Below are positions 43,404-63,763 of a DNA stretch of 64,000 bases, in pieces. The position numbers and the translations under genes are program-made. Each line of letters starts with the position of its first letter. The first letter of the stretch is position 1. Source of the stretch: Klenkia marina (GTDB lineage: Bacteria; Actinomycetota; Actinomycetes; Mycobacteriales; Geodermatophilaceae). The DNA is taken from the NCBI RefSeq assembly GCF_900101025.1, contig NZ_FMUH01000003.1, positions 524,681 through 588,680 of the forward strand, in the 5' to 3' direction. The notes below the pieces were generated by a model. It was not told the DNA's origin and did not search any database. It saw only the letters and a list, made by a program, of their open reading frames with translations.

Positions 43404-43969
43404 GGGGCGATCTCCCGCACGACGCGGGCCGGGTTCCCGACCGCCACCACCCCCGCCGGGAGGTCGCGGGTCACGACGGCCCCGGCGCCGACGACGGTGT
43501 CGCGGCCGATCGTGACCCCGGGCAGGACGACGACCCCGCCACCGAGCCAGACGTTGTCCCCGATCGTGATCGGCGCGGAGCCCTCCCACTTGTCCCGGCG
43601 CGGGCCGGGCTCCACCGGGTGGGTGGCGGTGAGCAGCTGCACGCCCGGGCCGATCTGCACGTCGTCGCCGATGGTGATGCGGCCGACGTCCAGGCAGACC
43701 AGGCCCCAGTTGGCGAAGGTGCGGGCACCCACCGTGGTCTGGTGCCCGTAGTCGCAGCGGAACGGCGGGCGGATCGTGCTGCCGGGCCCGAACGCGCCGA
43801 GCAGCTCGCCCATCAGCTCGCGCAGGCGGTCGCCGTCGGTGGGGTCCGTCGTGTTGTAGGCGTGCGCCAGGGACTGGGCGCGGGCGTTCTCCCGGGCCAG
43901 CTCGGGGTCGTCGGCGAGGTACTGCTCGCCGGCCAGCATGCGGTCGCGCATGGAGCGCTCGTCGGTCAC
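43400..43969 (-). CDS. Sugar O-acetyltransferase (maltose/galactoside acetyltransferase-like)
   Basis: This 189-residue enzyme of the left-handed beta-helix (hexapeptide repeat) family acetylates sugars with acetyl-CoA. The N-terminal Mac domain SMRDRMLAGEQYLADDPEL and the catalytic His in LLTATHPV are visible, followed by repeats ITIGDNVWLGGGVVVLPGVTIG (split between two turns) and the end VGNPARVVREI. The GTG at 43969 is chosen because the longer frame up to 44008 starts inside the palindromic operator. It is the first gene of the operon with the TetR and MFS genes. It may inactivate a toxic sugar analogue. Confidence 0.88.
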   Translation of the reverse strand: MTDERSMRDRMLAGEQYLADDPELARENARAQSLAHAYNTTDPTDGDRLRELMGELLGAFGPGSTIRPPFRCDYGHQTTVGARTFANWGLVCLDVGRITIGDDVQIGPGVQLLTATHPVEPGPRRDKWEGSAPITIGDNVWLGGGVVVLPGVTIGRDTVVGAGAVVTRDLPAGVVAVGNPARVVREIAP

Positions 43970-43991
43970 GACCGGGGACGCTAGCAGACGA

Positions 43992-44009
43992 TGTGTACGT
44001 ACGTACACA
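43992..44009. promoter_or_regulatory. Perfect 18-bp palindrome, probable TetR operator
   Basis: TGTGTACGTACGTACACA is fully self-complementary. It lies 23 bp upstream of the acetyltransferase start, and the TGTACGTACA-type core is typical of TetR-family sites. It is the only long perfect palindrome seen near a TetR gene in this window. Confidence 0.75.
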
Positions 44010-44014
44010 ACTGC

Positions 44015-44572
44015 TCAGGCGGCGTTGCTCGCGTCGCCGGGGGCCAGCGGGCGGTCGAGGAAGTCGGGCATCTCGCAGCTGGCGCCGGGTTCGGGCGCGC
44101 CGTCGGGGGCCAGGCGGTACTCGGTCAGGAAGTCCTCGACCGCGTCGGTGTCCAGCTCGTCGAGCGCGAGCTGGACGGCCCAGGCCTGCAGGCTCACGGG
44201 GGTCGGTTGACCGGGGTAGGGCGAGAGCATGGTCGCCTGCTGGCCCTCGACCAGCCCGACCAGCGCGGCCAGGTCGTCGGCGTCGACGCGGTCGGGGTCG
44301 TAGGTGATCCACACGGCGCCGTGCTCGAGCGAGTGCACCGCGTTCTCCGGCCGGATCGGCGCCGCGTAGACCGAGCCGGTGCAGTCGGCCCACTGGGGGT
44401 CGTGCGGCCCACCCACCGGCGGGGTCTGCGCGTAGTCGACCGGCCCCGCGGTGTGCTGGCCACCGGTGTAGGGGGTCTCCACGACCTCGGGGCCACCCCC
44501 GCCGCACCCGGCCAGCAGTACGAGGGCGGACAACCCGGGGAGGACGCCGGGCAGGACTCTGCGGGGGAGCAC
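44015..44572 (-). CDS. DUF3105 lipoprotein
   Basis: This 185-residue secreted lipoprotein has a signal peptide with lipobox LLAGC (Cys about 23) followed by GGGG. The DUF3105 domain is clear from TPPVGGPHDPQWADC and NAVHSLEHGAVWITYDPD. The conserved His and Cys residues in these stretches look like metal or disulfide sites. The function is unknown. It is divergent from the TetR gene at 44621 with only 48 bp between. The GTG at 44572 is the start that gives a normal signal peptide. Confidence 0.85.
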   Translation of the reverse strand: MLPRRVLPGVLPGLSALVLLAGCGGGGPEVVETPYTGGQHTAGPVDYAQTPPVGGPHDPQWADCTGSVYAAPIRPENAVHSLEHGAVWITYDPDRVDADDLAALVGLVEGQQATMLSPYPGQPTPVSLQAWAVQLALDELDTDAVEDFLTEYRLAPDGAPEPGASCEMPDFLDRPLAPGDASNAA

Positions 44573-44620
44573 CCCAGCAGTGTGCCCGTCCGCGGGCGCG
44601 GCCTGGGAGACTGCTGAGCC

Positions 44621-48821
<4,201 letters not shown>

Positions 48822-48829
<8 letters not shown>

Positions 48830-49613
48830 GCAGCCGCTGGCCGGACAGGTCGCGCTGGTCACCGGCGCCTCCACCGGGATCGGGCTCGCACTGGCCCGCG
48901 GTCTGGCGGCGCGGGGCGCCCGGGTCGCGGGGCTGGCCCGGGGCGCTGACCGGCTCGCCGCGGCGATGGAGGGCGTCGGGCTGGCCGTGCCGGCCGACGT
49001 CACCGACCTCGACGCCGTCCGCGCCGCGGTCGCCCGGGTGACCGCCGAGCTGGGACCGGTCGACCTGCTGGTGAACAACGCCGGCCAGATCGACGCCGCC
49101 GAGGTGCCGGTGTGGGAGGCCGACCCGCAGCAGTGGTGGTCGGTGGTCGAGTGCCAGCTGCGCGGGCCGTTCCACCTGGTGCAGGCCGTGGTGCCGGCGA
49201 TGGTCGAGCGGGGTTCCGGCCGGGTGGTGGGTCGCGTCGTGGACATCGCCAGCGGCATGTCGACCCGGGCGAACCCGGACTACAGCGCCTACTCGGTGGG
49301 CAAGGCCGGGCAGCTGCGCATCACCGAGTCGCTGGCCGCCGCCGGGGTGCTGGCCTTCGACGTCGCCCCCGGTGTCGTGGACACCCCGATGACCCGCTCG
49401 ATGGCCATGTGGCGCGACTTCACCGACTGGACGCCGGCCTCGGCCGTCGTCGAACTCGTGGTCGCCATCGCCGAGGGTCGGCTGGACCACTGGTCGGGCC
49501 GCTTCGTGCGGGCCGGCAAGGACGACCTCGACACCCTGGCCGCCACCACGCCCGAGGCCACCCAGCGGCAGGTCCGCCTGCTGCCCTACGGCCCCACCGA
49601 CCCGGTCGCCTGA
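48822..49613 (+). CDS. Short-chain dehydrogenase/reductase
   Basis: This 263-residue classical SDR uses NAD(P)H. The cofactor motif TGASTGIG is at residues 14-21, NNAG at 85-88, and the active-site pair is Tyr157 and Lys161 in YSAYSVGK, with a Ser in DIASGMS. The start is GTG at 48822, which overlaps pheT by 8 bp; this close link to an aminoacyl-tRNA synthetase gene is unusual and suggests translational coupling. The substrate is unknown. It converges with the DGK gene at 1 bp distance. Confidence 0.88.
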
Positions 49614-49614
49614 C

Positions 49615-50511
49615 TCATCCCACGGTGCGCAGCGCGCCCGGGACGACGTCGACGGCCACGTGGGTGTCGGCCTCGAGCTCGACCAGCTCGCCGTCGAGCT
49701 GCAGCGGCATCGGCGCGCGGATGGTGAGCGCGTGGTGGGTGGCGTGCGGCTGGGCGCCCAGACCGACGGTCGCCGAGCGGATCGCGGTGAGCAGCACCCG
49801 CAGCTTGCTGTGGTGGGGGAGCAGCACCAGCTCGAACTGCCCGTCGTCGGGCCGCCCGTCGTCGGAGAGCGTGGCCACCTTGGCCATGCGGTCGATGTTG
49901 GCGTAGAGCAGGCTGTCGACCTCGATCTGCCCGCCGTCCTCGAGCTCGACCGGGAAGGGTCGGAACCGTCGGAACCCGCGGACGACGGCCACGATCTCGC
50001 GCCACGAGCCCTTGCCGCCCTCCTCCAGGTCCACCGCGACCACCGGCGTGATGCCCAGGCCGATGTAGGAGTGCGCGTACCGCACCACGGGCGGCCCACC
50101 AGCCGGGGTGACGGTGAGCCGCAGCAGGTCGAAGCGCTGGGTCTCCCCGGTGCGCAGGGCGTGCGAGACCGCGGCGTCCAGGGGCCGGCGCTTGGTGGCC
50201 CGGCGGTGGTCGTTGGCGTTGCCCGCCCCGCGGACGGCGGCCACCGCGTCGGGGTTGCCGGCGTCCATGAGCCCGTTCACGACGTCGTTGTAGCCGCCGT
50301 CGCCGCTCACCGACACCACGAGCGGCCGCCCCGTGCGGGCTGCTGCGGCGGCCAGCTCGCGCCCGTGCCCGGCCCGCTGGGTGGGGGCGAGCTCCAGCGG
50401 CAGGTCGGGGTGCCGCTCGGCGAGGTCGTCGCGCAGCTCGCTTGCCAGGGTCGCGGCGTCGCCGGTGCTGTGCGGGTTGAACACGATGACGACGCGGTCG
50501 AACGCGGCCAC
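49615..50511 (-). CDS. Diacylglycerol/lipid kinase family protein
   Basis: This 298-residue protein has the DAGK catalytic domain: VIVFNPHSTG at the N-terminus, the glycine-rich motif SGDGGYNDVVNG at about 69-80, and the lipid-binding C-terminal half. Such enzymes phosphorylate diacylglycerol, sphingosine-like or other lipids. One family residue pattern (usually GGDGT) is changed to GDGGYN, which is seen in a subset of actinobacterial members. The start is GTG at 50511, preceded by GAGGAGAGG. It follows the cytosine permease gene, separated by a hairpin. Confidence 0.85.
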   Translation of the reverse strand: MAAFDRVVIVFNPHSTGDAATLASELRDDLAERHPDLPLELAPTQRAGHGRELAAAAARTGRPLVVSVSGDGGYNDVVNGLMDAGNPDAVAAVRGAGNANDHRRATKRRPLDAAVSHALRTGETQRFDLLRLTVTPAGGPPVVRYAHSYIGLGITPVVAVDLEEGGKGSWREIVAVVRGFRRFRPFPVELEDGGQIEVDSLLYANIDRMAKVATLSDDGRPDDGQFELVLLPHHSKLRVLLTAIRSATVGLGAQPHATHHALTIRAPMPLQLDGELVELEADTHVAVDVVPGALRTVG

Positions 50512-50534
50512 GGGGACCTCTCCTCAGGCACGAG

Positions 50535-50570
50535 CACGGGCGCGGGGCGGCAGTCCGTCCCACGCCCGTG
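50535..50570 (-). terminator. Terminator-like hairpin after the cytosine permease gene
   Basis: CACGGGCG (50535-50542) and CGCCCGTG (50563-50570) form a perfect 8-bp stem with a 20-nt loop, 11 bp past the permease stop on the minus strand. It probably ends the codA-codB transcript. Confidence 0.55.
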
Positions 50571-50580
50571 ATCATCGCGG

Positions 50581-51894
50581 TCAGCGGGCAGCGGCGCCCG
50601 TCCGCGTGCCCGGCACCACCCGGCCGAGCACGACCACCAGCACGACGGCGGACACGATGCCGATGACCGGCGGGATGCCGATGCCCACCTCGCCCGAGGT
50701 CCAGGCCAGCGCCGCGGCCACGGCGTAGGCCGCGATCGCGTGCCACTGCAGCCCCGGCGGCGTGTGCCCCTCGGGGATGCCGCCGCGCCAGCGCATCACC
50801 CAGTCGCCGATGATGACCCCGCCCAGCGGCGGGATGAAGGTGCCCAGCAGCACCAGGTAGTCGACCAGGTGGGTGTGCACGCCGGTGAGGGCCAGCACGG
50901 TGCCCAGCACCGACCCGGCCACCACGAACGGCGCCTTGCTGGGCTTGTCGAACAGCTCGGCGCCGGCCACCCCGAAGGCGTAGGCGGTGTCGGCGTTGCT
51001 CTTCCAGAGGTTGCCGAACAGCAGCACCAGACCCCAGCCGACCAGGCCGAGCTGGAACAGCACGAGCACGAAGTCGCCGACCCCGAAGGTCAGCGCACCG
51101 ACGGCGCCGAGGAACACCATGAGCCCGTTGCCGACCAGGAAGCCGATCGCGCAGGCCCACACGGCCTGCTTGCCCGACCGGGCGAACCGGGTCCAGTTCG
51201 GCGCCTGGGTGCCGGCCGAGACGAAGGTGCCGACGACAGTGGTGACGGCCACCGCGAACGCCATCGACGTGGTGGGCGCGATGTCGGCCAGCCCGGCCCA
51301 GCCGCCGACCTCCTGCAGCGAGCGGGCCAGCACCCAGAACGCCAGCACGAGGATGAGCGGGGTCGAGATCAGCGACACCCAGTACATGCCCTTGTAGCCG
51401 TAGTAGGCCGTGGCGCACATGAGCACGCTGGTGACGACCATGACCGCGGCGCGGGCGCCGTAGGAGGTCCAGTCGAAGGCCTGGGCCGTCAGCTCGCCGA
51501 TGGTGCCGACGACGACGCCGTACCAGCCGATCTGGGTGCCGCCGAGCAGGATCGAGGCCAGCTTCGCGCCGCGGGTGCCCAGCGTGTAGCGGGCCATCAC
51601 CACGGTGGTCAGGCCGGTGCGCGCACCGACGTAGCCCATGGCGGCCACGTAGACGCCCAGCACGAGCGAGCCCACGGCGATGACCAGCAGCAGGTTGCCG
51701 AAGGTGAACGCCGGGCCCAGCGAGGCGCCGGCCAGCATCGTGGGGGTGAAGACGGTGAACCCGAGCAGCACCACCGCGACCGAGAAGAACGACTTGCGGG
51801 CGTGCTGCGGCACCGGGGTGACCGGGTAGTCGGGGTCGACCACCTCGCCGGTGGAGGTGTCGGGGGTGCCGACCGGTTCGCGGGTGGTGCTCAC
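50581..51894 (-). CDS. codB: Cytosine permease, NCS1 family (CodB-like)
   Basis: This 437-residue permease of the nucleobase:cation symporter-1 family has about 12 helices. Family features are FTPTMLAGASLGPAF in helix 1, GTQIGWYGVVVG in helix 3 and GTQAPNWTRFA in helix 6. It likely imports cytosine for the deaminase encoded just upstream (GTGA overlap, deaminase first). Start is GTG at 51894. A purine or hydantoin substrate cannot be excluded, but the pair with a yeast-type cytosine deaminase favours cytosine. Confidence 0.88.
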   Translation of the reverse strand: MSTTREPVGTPDTSTGEVVDPDYPVTPVPQHARKSFFSVAVVLLGFTVFTPTMLAGASLGPAFTFGNLLLVIAVGSLVLGVYVAAMGYVGARTGLTTVVMARYTLGTRGAKLASILLGGTQIGWYGVVVGTIGELTAQAFDWTSYGARAAVMVVTSVLMCATAYYGYKGMYWVSLISTPLILVLAFWVLARSLQEVGGWAGLADIAPTTSMAFAVAVTTVVGTFVSAGTQAPNWTRFARSGKQAVWACAIGFLVGNGLMVFLGAVGALTFGVGDFVLVLFQLGLVGWGLVLLFGNLWKSNADTAYAFGVAGAELFDKPSKAPFVVAGSVLGTVLALTGVHTHLVDYLVLLGTFIPPLGGVIIGDWVMRWRGGIPEGHTPPGLQWHAIAAYAVAAALAWTSGEVGIGIPPVIGIVSAVVLVVVLGRVVPGTRTGAAAR

Positions 51895-52388
51895 GACTCC
51901 TCGCCGATGTCCTCGAGCCACAGGGCCGGACGCTCGTCGAGCATCTGCTGCATGAGCGCGATGCACTCGGCGTCGTCGAGCACGTCGACCTGCACGCCGT
52001 GCGAGCGCAGCAACGACTCCGAGGCCTGGAAGCTGCGGTTCTCGCCCACGACGATGCGCGGGATCTCGTACAGCAGCGCGGTGCCGGCGCACATGTAGCA
52101 GGGCGAGAGCGTCGTGTAGAGCGTGCTGCGGCGGTACACCGAGGCGGGCTGGCGGCCGGCGTTCTCGATGCAGTCGGTCTCGCCGTGCCGGATCGCGCTG
52201 CCCATCTGCACCCGGCGGTTGCGGCCGACGGCGAGCACCTCGCCGTCGACGACGAGCGCGGCCCCGATGGGCACCCCGCCCTCGGCCCAGCCGGTGCGGG
52301 CCTGCTCGACGGCCAGGGCCAGGAAGCGGCGGTCGGCGTCGGGGTCGGGCGCGGCGCTGCGCGGATCGGTCGCCGGTGTGGTGGTCAC
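51891..52388 (-). CDS. Nucleoside/cytosine deaminase, yeast FCY1-like
   Basis: This 165-residue zinc deaminase of the CDA fold has its zinc ligands in RHGETDCIENAG (His68, with catalytic Glu70) and LSPCYMCAGT (Cys97 and Cys100). The sequence TDCIENAGR is close to yeast cytosine deaminase, unlike the large bacterial CodA. It converts cytosine to uracil. The start is GTG at 52388 after AGGAGGCACC. It lies divergently from the PucR regulator, which likely controls the pair. Confidence 0.88.
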   Translation of the reverse strand: MTTTPATDPRSAAPDPDADRRFLALAVEQARTGWAEGGVPIGAALVVDGEVLAVGRNRRVQMGSAIRHGETDCIENAGRQPASVYRRSTLYTTLSPCYMCAGTALLYEIPRIVVGENRSFQASESLLRSHGVQVDVLDDAECIALMQQMLDERPALWLEDIGEES

Positions 52389-52517
52389 GGTGCCTCCTGG
52401 AGGGCTGGTCGGTGTGCCGACCCAATCGGTACCGGGCCCCACCGACAAGGGACGAGGTGTCCTGTGGACGGCACCGTCTGCTTGACGATCCGTCCGTGCA
52501 CGCACGACCCTGCCCCC

Positions 52518-56275
<3,758 letters not shown>

Positions 56276-56279
<4 letters not shown>

Positions 56280-57279
56280 GCACCGCCATCCCCGAAGCCC
56301 AGGACCCCAGCCCGCCCGACGTCCGGCCCGACGAGGTGCCCCCGAAGCGGCGCTACGGGACCAGCCGGGTCATGCGCACCCCCGACCCCGAGGGCGATGC
56401 CCGCAAGGTCGCGGTGCTCACCGGCGCGCTGCCGTGGCTCAAGGAGTTCCACGGCAACGTCGTCGTCGTGAAGTACGGCGGGCACGCCATGGTCGACGAG
56501 GCCTGCCGGGCCGCGTTCGCCGAGGACATGGTCTTCCTGCGCACCTGCGGGATCCTCCCCGTCGTCGTGCACGGCGGCGGTCCCCAGGTCAGCTCCATGC
56601 TGTCCCGCCTCGGCGTCGAGAGCGAGTTCCGCGGCGGCCTGCGGGTCACCACGCCCGAGACCATCGGCGTCGTCCGCATGGTGCTGGTCGGCCAGGTCGG
56701 CCCCGAGGTCGTCGGGCTGATCAACACCCACGGGCCGCTGGCCATCGGGCTGTCCGGCGAGGACGGCGGCCTGTTCACCGCCGAGCGCACCACCGCCACG
56801 GTCGCCGGTCAGCAGGTCGACGTCGGCCTGGTCGGCGATGTCGTCGAGGTCGACCCGACGCCGGTGACGGCGCTGCTGGAGGCCGGGCACATCCCGGTCG
56901 TGGCCACCGTCGCCCCCGACAGGGACGGCGTGCTGCACAACGTCAACGCCGACACCGCCGCGGCGGCGCTGGCCGTCGCGCTGGGCGCGGTCAAGCTCGT
57001 GGTGCTCACCGACGTCGAGGGTCTCTACTCGGACTGGCCGGACAAGTCCTCGCTGGTCGAGCAGATCGACGCCGCCGAGCTCGAGACGATCCTCCCGACG
57101 CTCGACGCCGGGATGATCCCCAAGATGGCCGCCTGCCTGCGGGCGGTGCAGGGCGGTGTGCAGCGCGCGACCGTCGTCGACGGCCGGCTGCCGCACGCCC
57201 TGCTGCTGGAGATGTTCACCACCGAGGGCACCGGGACCATGGTGGTCCCGTCCTCGCCGACCCCGGAGGAGGGTTCAGC

Positions 57280-57283
<4 letters not shown>
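56276..57283 (+). CDS. argB: Acetylglutamate kinase
   Basis: ArgB phosphorylates N-acetylglutamate, the usual control point of the pathway. The protein has 335 residues, with an N-terminal extension of about 45 residues (Pro/Asp/Glu-rich) before the kinase core; the usual family length is near 300. The core has [22 protein letters not shown] and [12 protein letters not shown]. The ATG at 56276 overlaps argJ. If the extension is real it could influence arginine feedback; a shorter start at the ATG of MRTPDP (56372) is possible. Confidence 0.95.
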
Positions 57284-61344
<4,061 letters not shown>

Positions 61345-61369
61345 CCGGCGCGCCCGGTTCGGCGCACCG

Positions 61370-62008
61370 GTGACCGACGTCCCCCGGCCCGGGCAGCTCG
61401 TGACCCACGACGAGCTGCTCGGCCGTCCTGAGGTCGTCGCCCCCGCGCTGCTGGGCTGCTGGGTGGTGACCGAGCGACCGGAGGGCACGACCGCCGTCCG
61501 GTTGACCGAGGTCGAGGCCTACTCGGGGGCCGGCGACGACCCCGCAGCCCACTCGCACCGGGGCCCGACCCCGCGCTCGGCCGTGATGTTCGGCCCGCCG
61601 GGGCACCTGTACGTGTACTTCAGCTACGGCATGCACTGGTGCGCCAACGTCGTGGTCGGCGCGGAGGGCGAGGGGTCGGCGGTGCTGCTGCGCGCCGGTG
61701 AGGTCGTGCTGGGGGAGGAGCTCGCGCGCGGTCGCCGTCCTGCCTCGGCCGTGCACCGGGACCTGGCCCGCGGGCCGGCCCGGCTCACCGCGGCCCTGGG
61801 CATCGGCCCCGACGACCGCGACCTCCTCCTGCTCGACCCCCGATCACCGGTGCGGCTGCACCGGGGCACGGCACCGGTCGCGGTCACCGCCGGTCCGCGG
61901 GTGGGGATCACCCACGCCGCCGAGCTGCCCTGGCGGTTCACCGAGACCGGCGCCCCGACGGTGAGCGCGTTCCGCGCCGGGGTGCGGCGCCGGCCTCCCG
62001 CGGGGTGA
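61370..62008 (+). CDS. 3-methyladenine DNA glycosylase (MPG/AAG family)
   Basis: This 212-residue glycosylase removes alkylated purines from DNA. The catalytic Glu is in LTEVEAYSG, followed by DPAAHSHRGPTPRSAVMFGPPGHLYVYFSYG (read as shorter parts), which is the family core with the DNA-intercalating Tyr region. GTG at 61370 is 25 bp after argH. It is followed by tyrS after 61 bp. The mpg-tyrS order is also known in Mycobacterium tuberculosis. Confidence 0.92.
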   Translation: MTDVPRPGQLVTHDELLGRPEVVAPALLGCWVVTERPEGTTAVRLTEVEAYSGAGDDPAAHSHRGPTPRSAVMFGPPGHLYVYFSYGMHWCANVVVGAEGEGSAVLLRAGEVVLGEELARGRRPASAVHRDLARGPARLTAALGIGPDDRDLLLLDPRSPVRLHRGTAPVAVTAGPRVGITHAAELPWRFTETGAPTVSAFRAGVRRRPPAG

Positions 62009-62069
62009 TCGACGCCCCCGCGGGGCATCTGGTTGGTGGCCGTGGGCGGGGGTCGGCGAGGATGGCACC

Positions 62070-63371
62070 GTGACCAGTGCCGACGTCGTCGACGAACTCC
62101 ACCGCCGGGGGCTGATCGCCCAGAGCACCGACGAGGGCGAGCTGCGCGCTGCGCTCGCTGCCGGGCCGGTCACCTACTACTGCGGGTTCGACCCCACCGC
62201 CCGCTCGCTGCACGTCGGGCACCTCGTGCAGTTCATGGTGCTGCGTGCCCTGCAGCGGGCCGGGCACCGGCCGATCGTCCTGGTGGGCGGGGCCACCGGC
62301 CTGATCGGCGACCCGCGGCCGACGTCCGAGCGCACCCTCAACGCCCCCGAGGTCGTGGCCGAGTGGGTGGAGCGCATCCGGTCGCGGGTCGCCCCGTTCC
62401 TCGACCGCCCGGCCGCCGAGCAGGGGCTCGCCGAGCCGGTCTACGTGAACAACCTCGACTGGACGGCGCCCCTGTCGGCCATCGACTTCCTGCGCGAGCT
62501 GGGCAAGAACTTCCGGGTCAACCGCATGCTGGCCAAGGAGGCGGTGTCGGCCCGGCTCAACAGCGACGCCGGCATCAGCTACACCGAGTTCAGCTACCAG
62601 ATCCTGCAGGCCAACGACTTCAAGGAGCTGCACGAGCGGCACGGCTGCACGCTGCAGACCGGCGGTTCCGACCAGTGGGGCAACCTCACGGCGGGGACCG
62701 ACCTCGTGCGCCGCACGCACGGGGTGTCGGTGCACGCGCTGGGCACCCCGCTCATCACCCGCGCGGACGGCACCAAGATCGGCAAGACCGAGGGTGCCAC
62801 GGTGTGGCTGGACCCCGAGCTCACCAGCCCGTACGCCTTCTTCCAGTACTGGCTCGGCATCGACGACGTGGACGCCCGGGCCTGGGCGCCGCTGTTCTCC
62901 GAGCGGCCGGCGGAGGAGGTCGCCGCCCTGGTCGCGTCCTCGGAGGAACGCCCCGCCGCACGGGAGCTGCAGCGCGCGCTCGCCGAGGAGCTGACCCGTC
63001 TGGTCCACGGCGACGACGAACTGGCCCAGGCAGAGGCTGCCGGCCGGGCGCTGTTCGGCCGCGACGACCTCGCGGCACTGGGGGAGTCGACGCTGACGGC
63101 CGCGCTCGCCGAGGCCGGCGCCCTCCAGCTCGGTGCCGACGACGTCGTCGACGGGGCGCTGCCCTCCGCCGCGGTGCTGCTGCAGCGCACCGGGCTGTGC
63201 AGCTCGCTGTCCGACGCACGGCGGACGGTGAAGGAGGGCGGCGCCTACGTGAACAACGAGCGGGTCGTCGACGCCGACCAGCCGTTGTCGGCCGACAGCG
63301 GTCTGGCGGGTGGCTGGGTCGTGCTGCGCCGGGGCAAGCGGAACCTGGCCGGCGTCCGCCTGCCGGCCTGA
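62070..63371 (+). CDS. tyrS: Tyrosine-tRNA ligase
   Basis: TyrS charges tRNA-Tyr. The protein has 433 residues. HVGH (the class I HIGH motif) is at 48-51, and KIGKT (a variant of KMSKS) at 236-240. Tyr-binding residues lie in YCGFDPTARSLHVGH and FSYQILQANDF, and the C-terminal S4 RNA-binding domain is present (about 370-433, LCSSLSDARRTVKEGG). The start is GTG at 62070. The gap upstream has no T-box. A strong hairpin follows the stop, then the rRNA promoter. Confidence 0.96.
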   Translation: MTSADVVDELHRRGLIAQSTDEGELRAALAAGPVTYYCGFDPTARSLHVGHLVQFMVLRALQRAGHRPIVLVGGATGLIGDPRPTSERTLNAPEVVAEWVERIRSRVAPFLDRPAAEQGLAEPVYVNNLDWTAPLSAIDFLRELGKNFRVNRMLAKEAVSARLNSDAGISYTEFSYQILQANDFKELHERHGCTLQTGGSDQWGNLTAGTDLVRRTHGVSVHALGTPLITRADGTKIGKTEGATVWLDPELTSPYAFFQYWLGIDDVDARAWAPLFSERPAEEVAALVASSEERPAARELQRALAEELTRLVHGDDELAQAEAAGRALFGRDDLAALGESTLTAALAEAGALQLGADDVVDGALPSAAVLLQRTGLCSSLSDARRTVKEGGAYVNNERVVDADQPLSADSGLAGGWVVLRRGKRNLAGVRLPA

Positions 63372-63374
63372 CGC

Positions 63375-63404
63375 ACCGGCGCCGGGGGGACCCCCGGCAC
63401 CGGT
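63375..63404 (+). terminator. tyrS terminator hairpin
   Basis: ACCGG (63375-63379) pairs with CCGGT (63400-63404) and GCCGGGGG (63381-63388) with CCCCCGGC (63391-63398), with one C-A mismatch and a tiny loop. The stem starts 3 bp after the tyrS stop. No T-run follows. Confidence 0.7.
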
Positions 63405-63497
63405 CGTGGCGTGCGGGCCCTGTGGTGACCCGTGGCGTGTGAACGGCCCGTGACCGCCGCGCGTCGAGCACGTGGCGGGCGTCACGCGGGAGGGCGT

Positions 63498-63526
63498 TTG
63501 ACACGGGGCCGACGACCACGTAACTT
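63498..63526 (+). promoter_or_regulatory. Ribosomal RNA operon promoter
   Basis: TTGACA (63498-63503) and TAACTT (63521-63526) are separated by exactly 17 bp, a near-consensus sigma-A promoter. It is the strongest promoter-like sequence in the window and lies about 238 bp before the 16S start, so the leader is about 230 nt. Confidence 0.85.
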
Positions 63527-63627
63527 TCTCTTTGCGCCGGGGACGACCGCGAGGCCGGGCCCGAAGCGCCGAAGCGTGACAACAAGCCAAGACATCGAAG
63601 GCCGTGAGGCTGGGGTTCTTGCGCGTC

Positions 63628-63640
63628 CGCTCTTTGAGAA
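63628..63640 (+). promoter_or_regulatory. boxA-like antitermination element in the rRNA leader
   Basis: CGCTCTTTGAGAA matches the boxA consensus TGCTCTTTAACAA of rRNA leaders at most positions. The following ACTCAACAGCG is a conserved actinobacterial leader sequence. It would recruit Nus factors. Confidence 0.65.
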
Positions 63641-63763
63641 CTCAACAGCGTGCCGAAAGTCAGTGCCATATGTTTGATTCCCGCCTCCTTTTGGGGGGTG
63701 GGTGTTGGGTTGATTGATATCGAGAGTGCCAACTCTTGGTTCTCGGCCTTGGATCGAAATTCA

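Larger units (their letters stand above)
63372..63763. other. tyrS-rrn intergenic region: terminator, promoter, leader
   Basis: This 392-bp stretch has no gene. It holds the tyrS terminator, the ribosomal RNA promoter, a boxA-like antitermination element and a leader with possible processing stems. One stem is AGAGT/ACTCT around 63723-63736. No tRNA gene is present. Confidence 0.7.

Noticed and set aside
44575..44616. CAGCAG...CTGCTG inverted repeat between the DUF3105 and TetR genes
   Set aside because: The 6-bp arms are 30 bp apart and of low information; too weak to call an operator.
63372..63763. tRNA gene between tyrS and 16S
   Set aside because: No cloverleaf, no GTTCGA-type T-loop with matching acceptor ends, and no CCA end were found.
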